Positions 16,538 to 17,174 of a stretch of DNA of 17,174 nt are shown in pieces. The position numbers and the translations under genes were made by a program. The stretch is from Stramenopiles sp. TOSAG23-6 (taxonomy: Eukaryota > Sar). The notes under the pieces were generated by a model, which searched no databases, was not told where the DNA came from, and worked only from the letters and a program-made list of their open reading frames with translations. The stretch lies in assembly GCA_900128565.1 (NCBI GenBank), contig LT636082.1, positions 1 through 17,174 of the forward strand. The letters are read 5' to 3'. The stretch's first letter is position 1. The number at the start of each line of letters is the position of its first letter.

Positions 16538-17174
16538 ATGAAGAAAATTTCTCTAATTATACTATCGATGTTCTTCATTATGTGTTACGTTGTGCCTATC
16601 AAAGCTGCTACAGGTGAAAAACGCCCACGCCAACAGTCAAATGAATCAAATGGAAGTTCATCGGAACCTCCGCAACAACGACAGAGGCTATCTCAAGTTG
16701 GTCAAGTGCAACCAATAGCAGATGTTTGGGTGGACGCAATCATTCAGCAGTTGCGTGTTGGTAAATGTGTTGAGGACATACCTAATTCTGTTCAACAATA
16801 TGCTCCAAATTTACGTATCGGAACATTACAATTATGCAACTACTATGTCAAACAACTGGTGCAAATTGTTAAGATTCCACAAAATGCAGAAGTTCTCAGA
16901 ACACATGATGAAATATTCGATGTATTGCAGGCATTTTTCAAATCTGGAAACGATGACATTATTCAAAATTCGCTTTTAATTCTTTTCAAACTAACAACAA
17001 ATTATGACGATAGTAGTGTTAAGCATATAAATCCAGAAGAAATAATTGAAATTTTGAAAGTTTCTTCGAACGTTTACACCGTAAAACACGCACTTTATGT
17101 ACTGGCAAATATTACAAAACAAAATCTCTCCAAGAGAACAAAAGTTGGAAATACACCAAATGCTATTTCTACCA
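16538..17174 (+). CDS. 5' part of a signal-peptide protein with ARM/HEAT-like repeats
   Basis: The frame runs open from ATG 16538 past the window end (212 codons visible). The N-terminus MKKISLIILSMFFIMCYVVP followed by IKAATG is a strong signal peptide. Next is a short Lys/Arg/Gln/Ser-rich linker (GEKRPRQQ; PPQQRQRLSQ). From about residue 62 helices appear with ARM-like pairing: IIQNSLLILFKLTTNYDD, then EEIIEILKVSSNVYTVKHAL and YVLANITKQN. That last helix resembles the importin-alpha-type 'ALWALxNI' pattern. ARM solenoids bind peptides. Entry into the secretory pathway is unusual for importin-like folds, so this may be a secreted relative or an organelle protein. The end is missing. Confidence 0.75.
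   Translation, partial: MKKISLIILSMFFIMCYVVPIKAATGEKRPRQQSNESNGSSSEPPQQRQRLSQVGQVQPIADVWVDAIIQQLRVGKCVEDIPNSVQQYAPNLRIGTLQLCNYYVKQLVQIVKIPQNAEVLRTHDEIFDVLQAFFKSGNDDIIQNSLLILFKLTTNYDDSSVKHINPEEIIEILKVSSNVYTVKHALYVLANITKQNLSKRTKVGNTPNAIST

Noticed and set aside
1-17174. CRISPR arrays, tRNA or rRNA genes, transposase genes
   Set aside because: I looked for spaced repeats, cloverleaf-like segments and transposase or reverse transcriptase motifs and saw none. The repeats found are intronic, coding or gene-end duplications.

Overview
The window looks like nuclear DNA of a small-genome microbial eukaryote. It is AT-rich and gene-dense, with short spliceosomal introns (about 90-160 bp) and eukaryote-only families: an SLC8-type Na+/Ca2+ exchanger with Calx-beta domains, a TLC-domain membrane protein, a cyclophilin and a probable LIN37-like MuvB subunit. 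BspA-type leucine-rich repeats and the short 'LNG...NL' beta-barrel motif are common in protists, including stramenopile algae, but I cannot name the lineage from sequence alone. Three N bases (3480, 3483, 3487) mark a low-quality spot inside an intron.

Layout. 1-741 (+): 3' part of an unrecognised gene. 947-1810 (-): two-exon LIN37-like gene. 1872-2173 (+): tiny two-exon gene, divergent from it. 2303-3052 (-): BspA-type LRR protein. 3373-4304 (-): four-exon cyclophilin. 4564-5277 (+): TLC-domain protein. 5401-9417 (-): 1338-residue protein with a signal peptide. 9688-10305 (+): unrecognised acidic protein. 10469-13683 (-): two-exon Na+/Ca2+ exchanger. 14050-14403 (+): small one-TM protein. 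14460-16119 (-): multi-exon Cys-rich membrane or secreted protein. 16538 to the end (+): 5' part of a protein with a signal peptide and ARM/HEAT-like helices. Genes alternate strand, with short convergent or divergent spacers; nothing suggests an operon-like pathway.

The most striking structure is a family of related introns in at least three minus-strand genes. Each carries a palindrome-like core (GTACGAAATTTTGTAC) followed by a CTAAC-like branch point, and many have a recurrent 5' end (GTACGTTTT) and 3' end (ATATTTT..CACA..TA). This looks like an introner family. Several copies in the Cys-rich gene align to end in AT rather than AG, and the reading frame continues cleanly only at that AT. 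This needs cDNA evidence. Two genes also carry short duplications that copy their last codons and stop into the 3' flank.

Intron-exon models were built by hand from frame continuity and splice motifs. No homology search was possible, so family names rest on recognised motifs.
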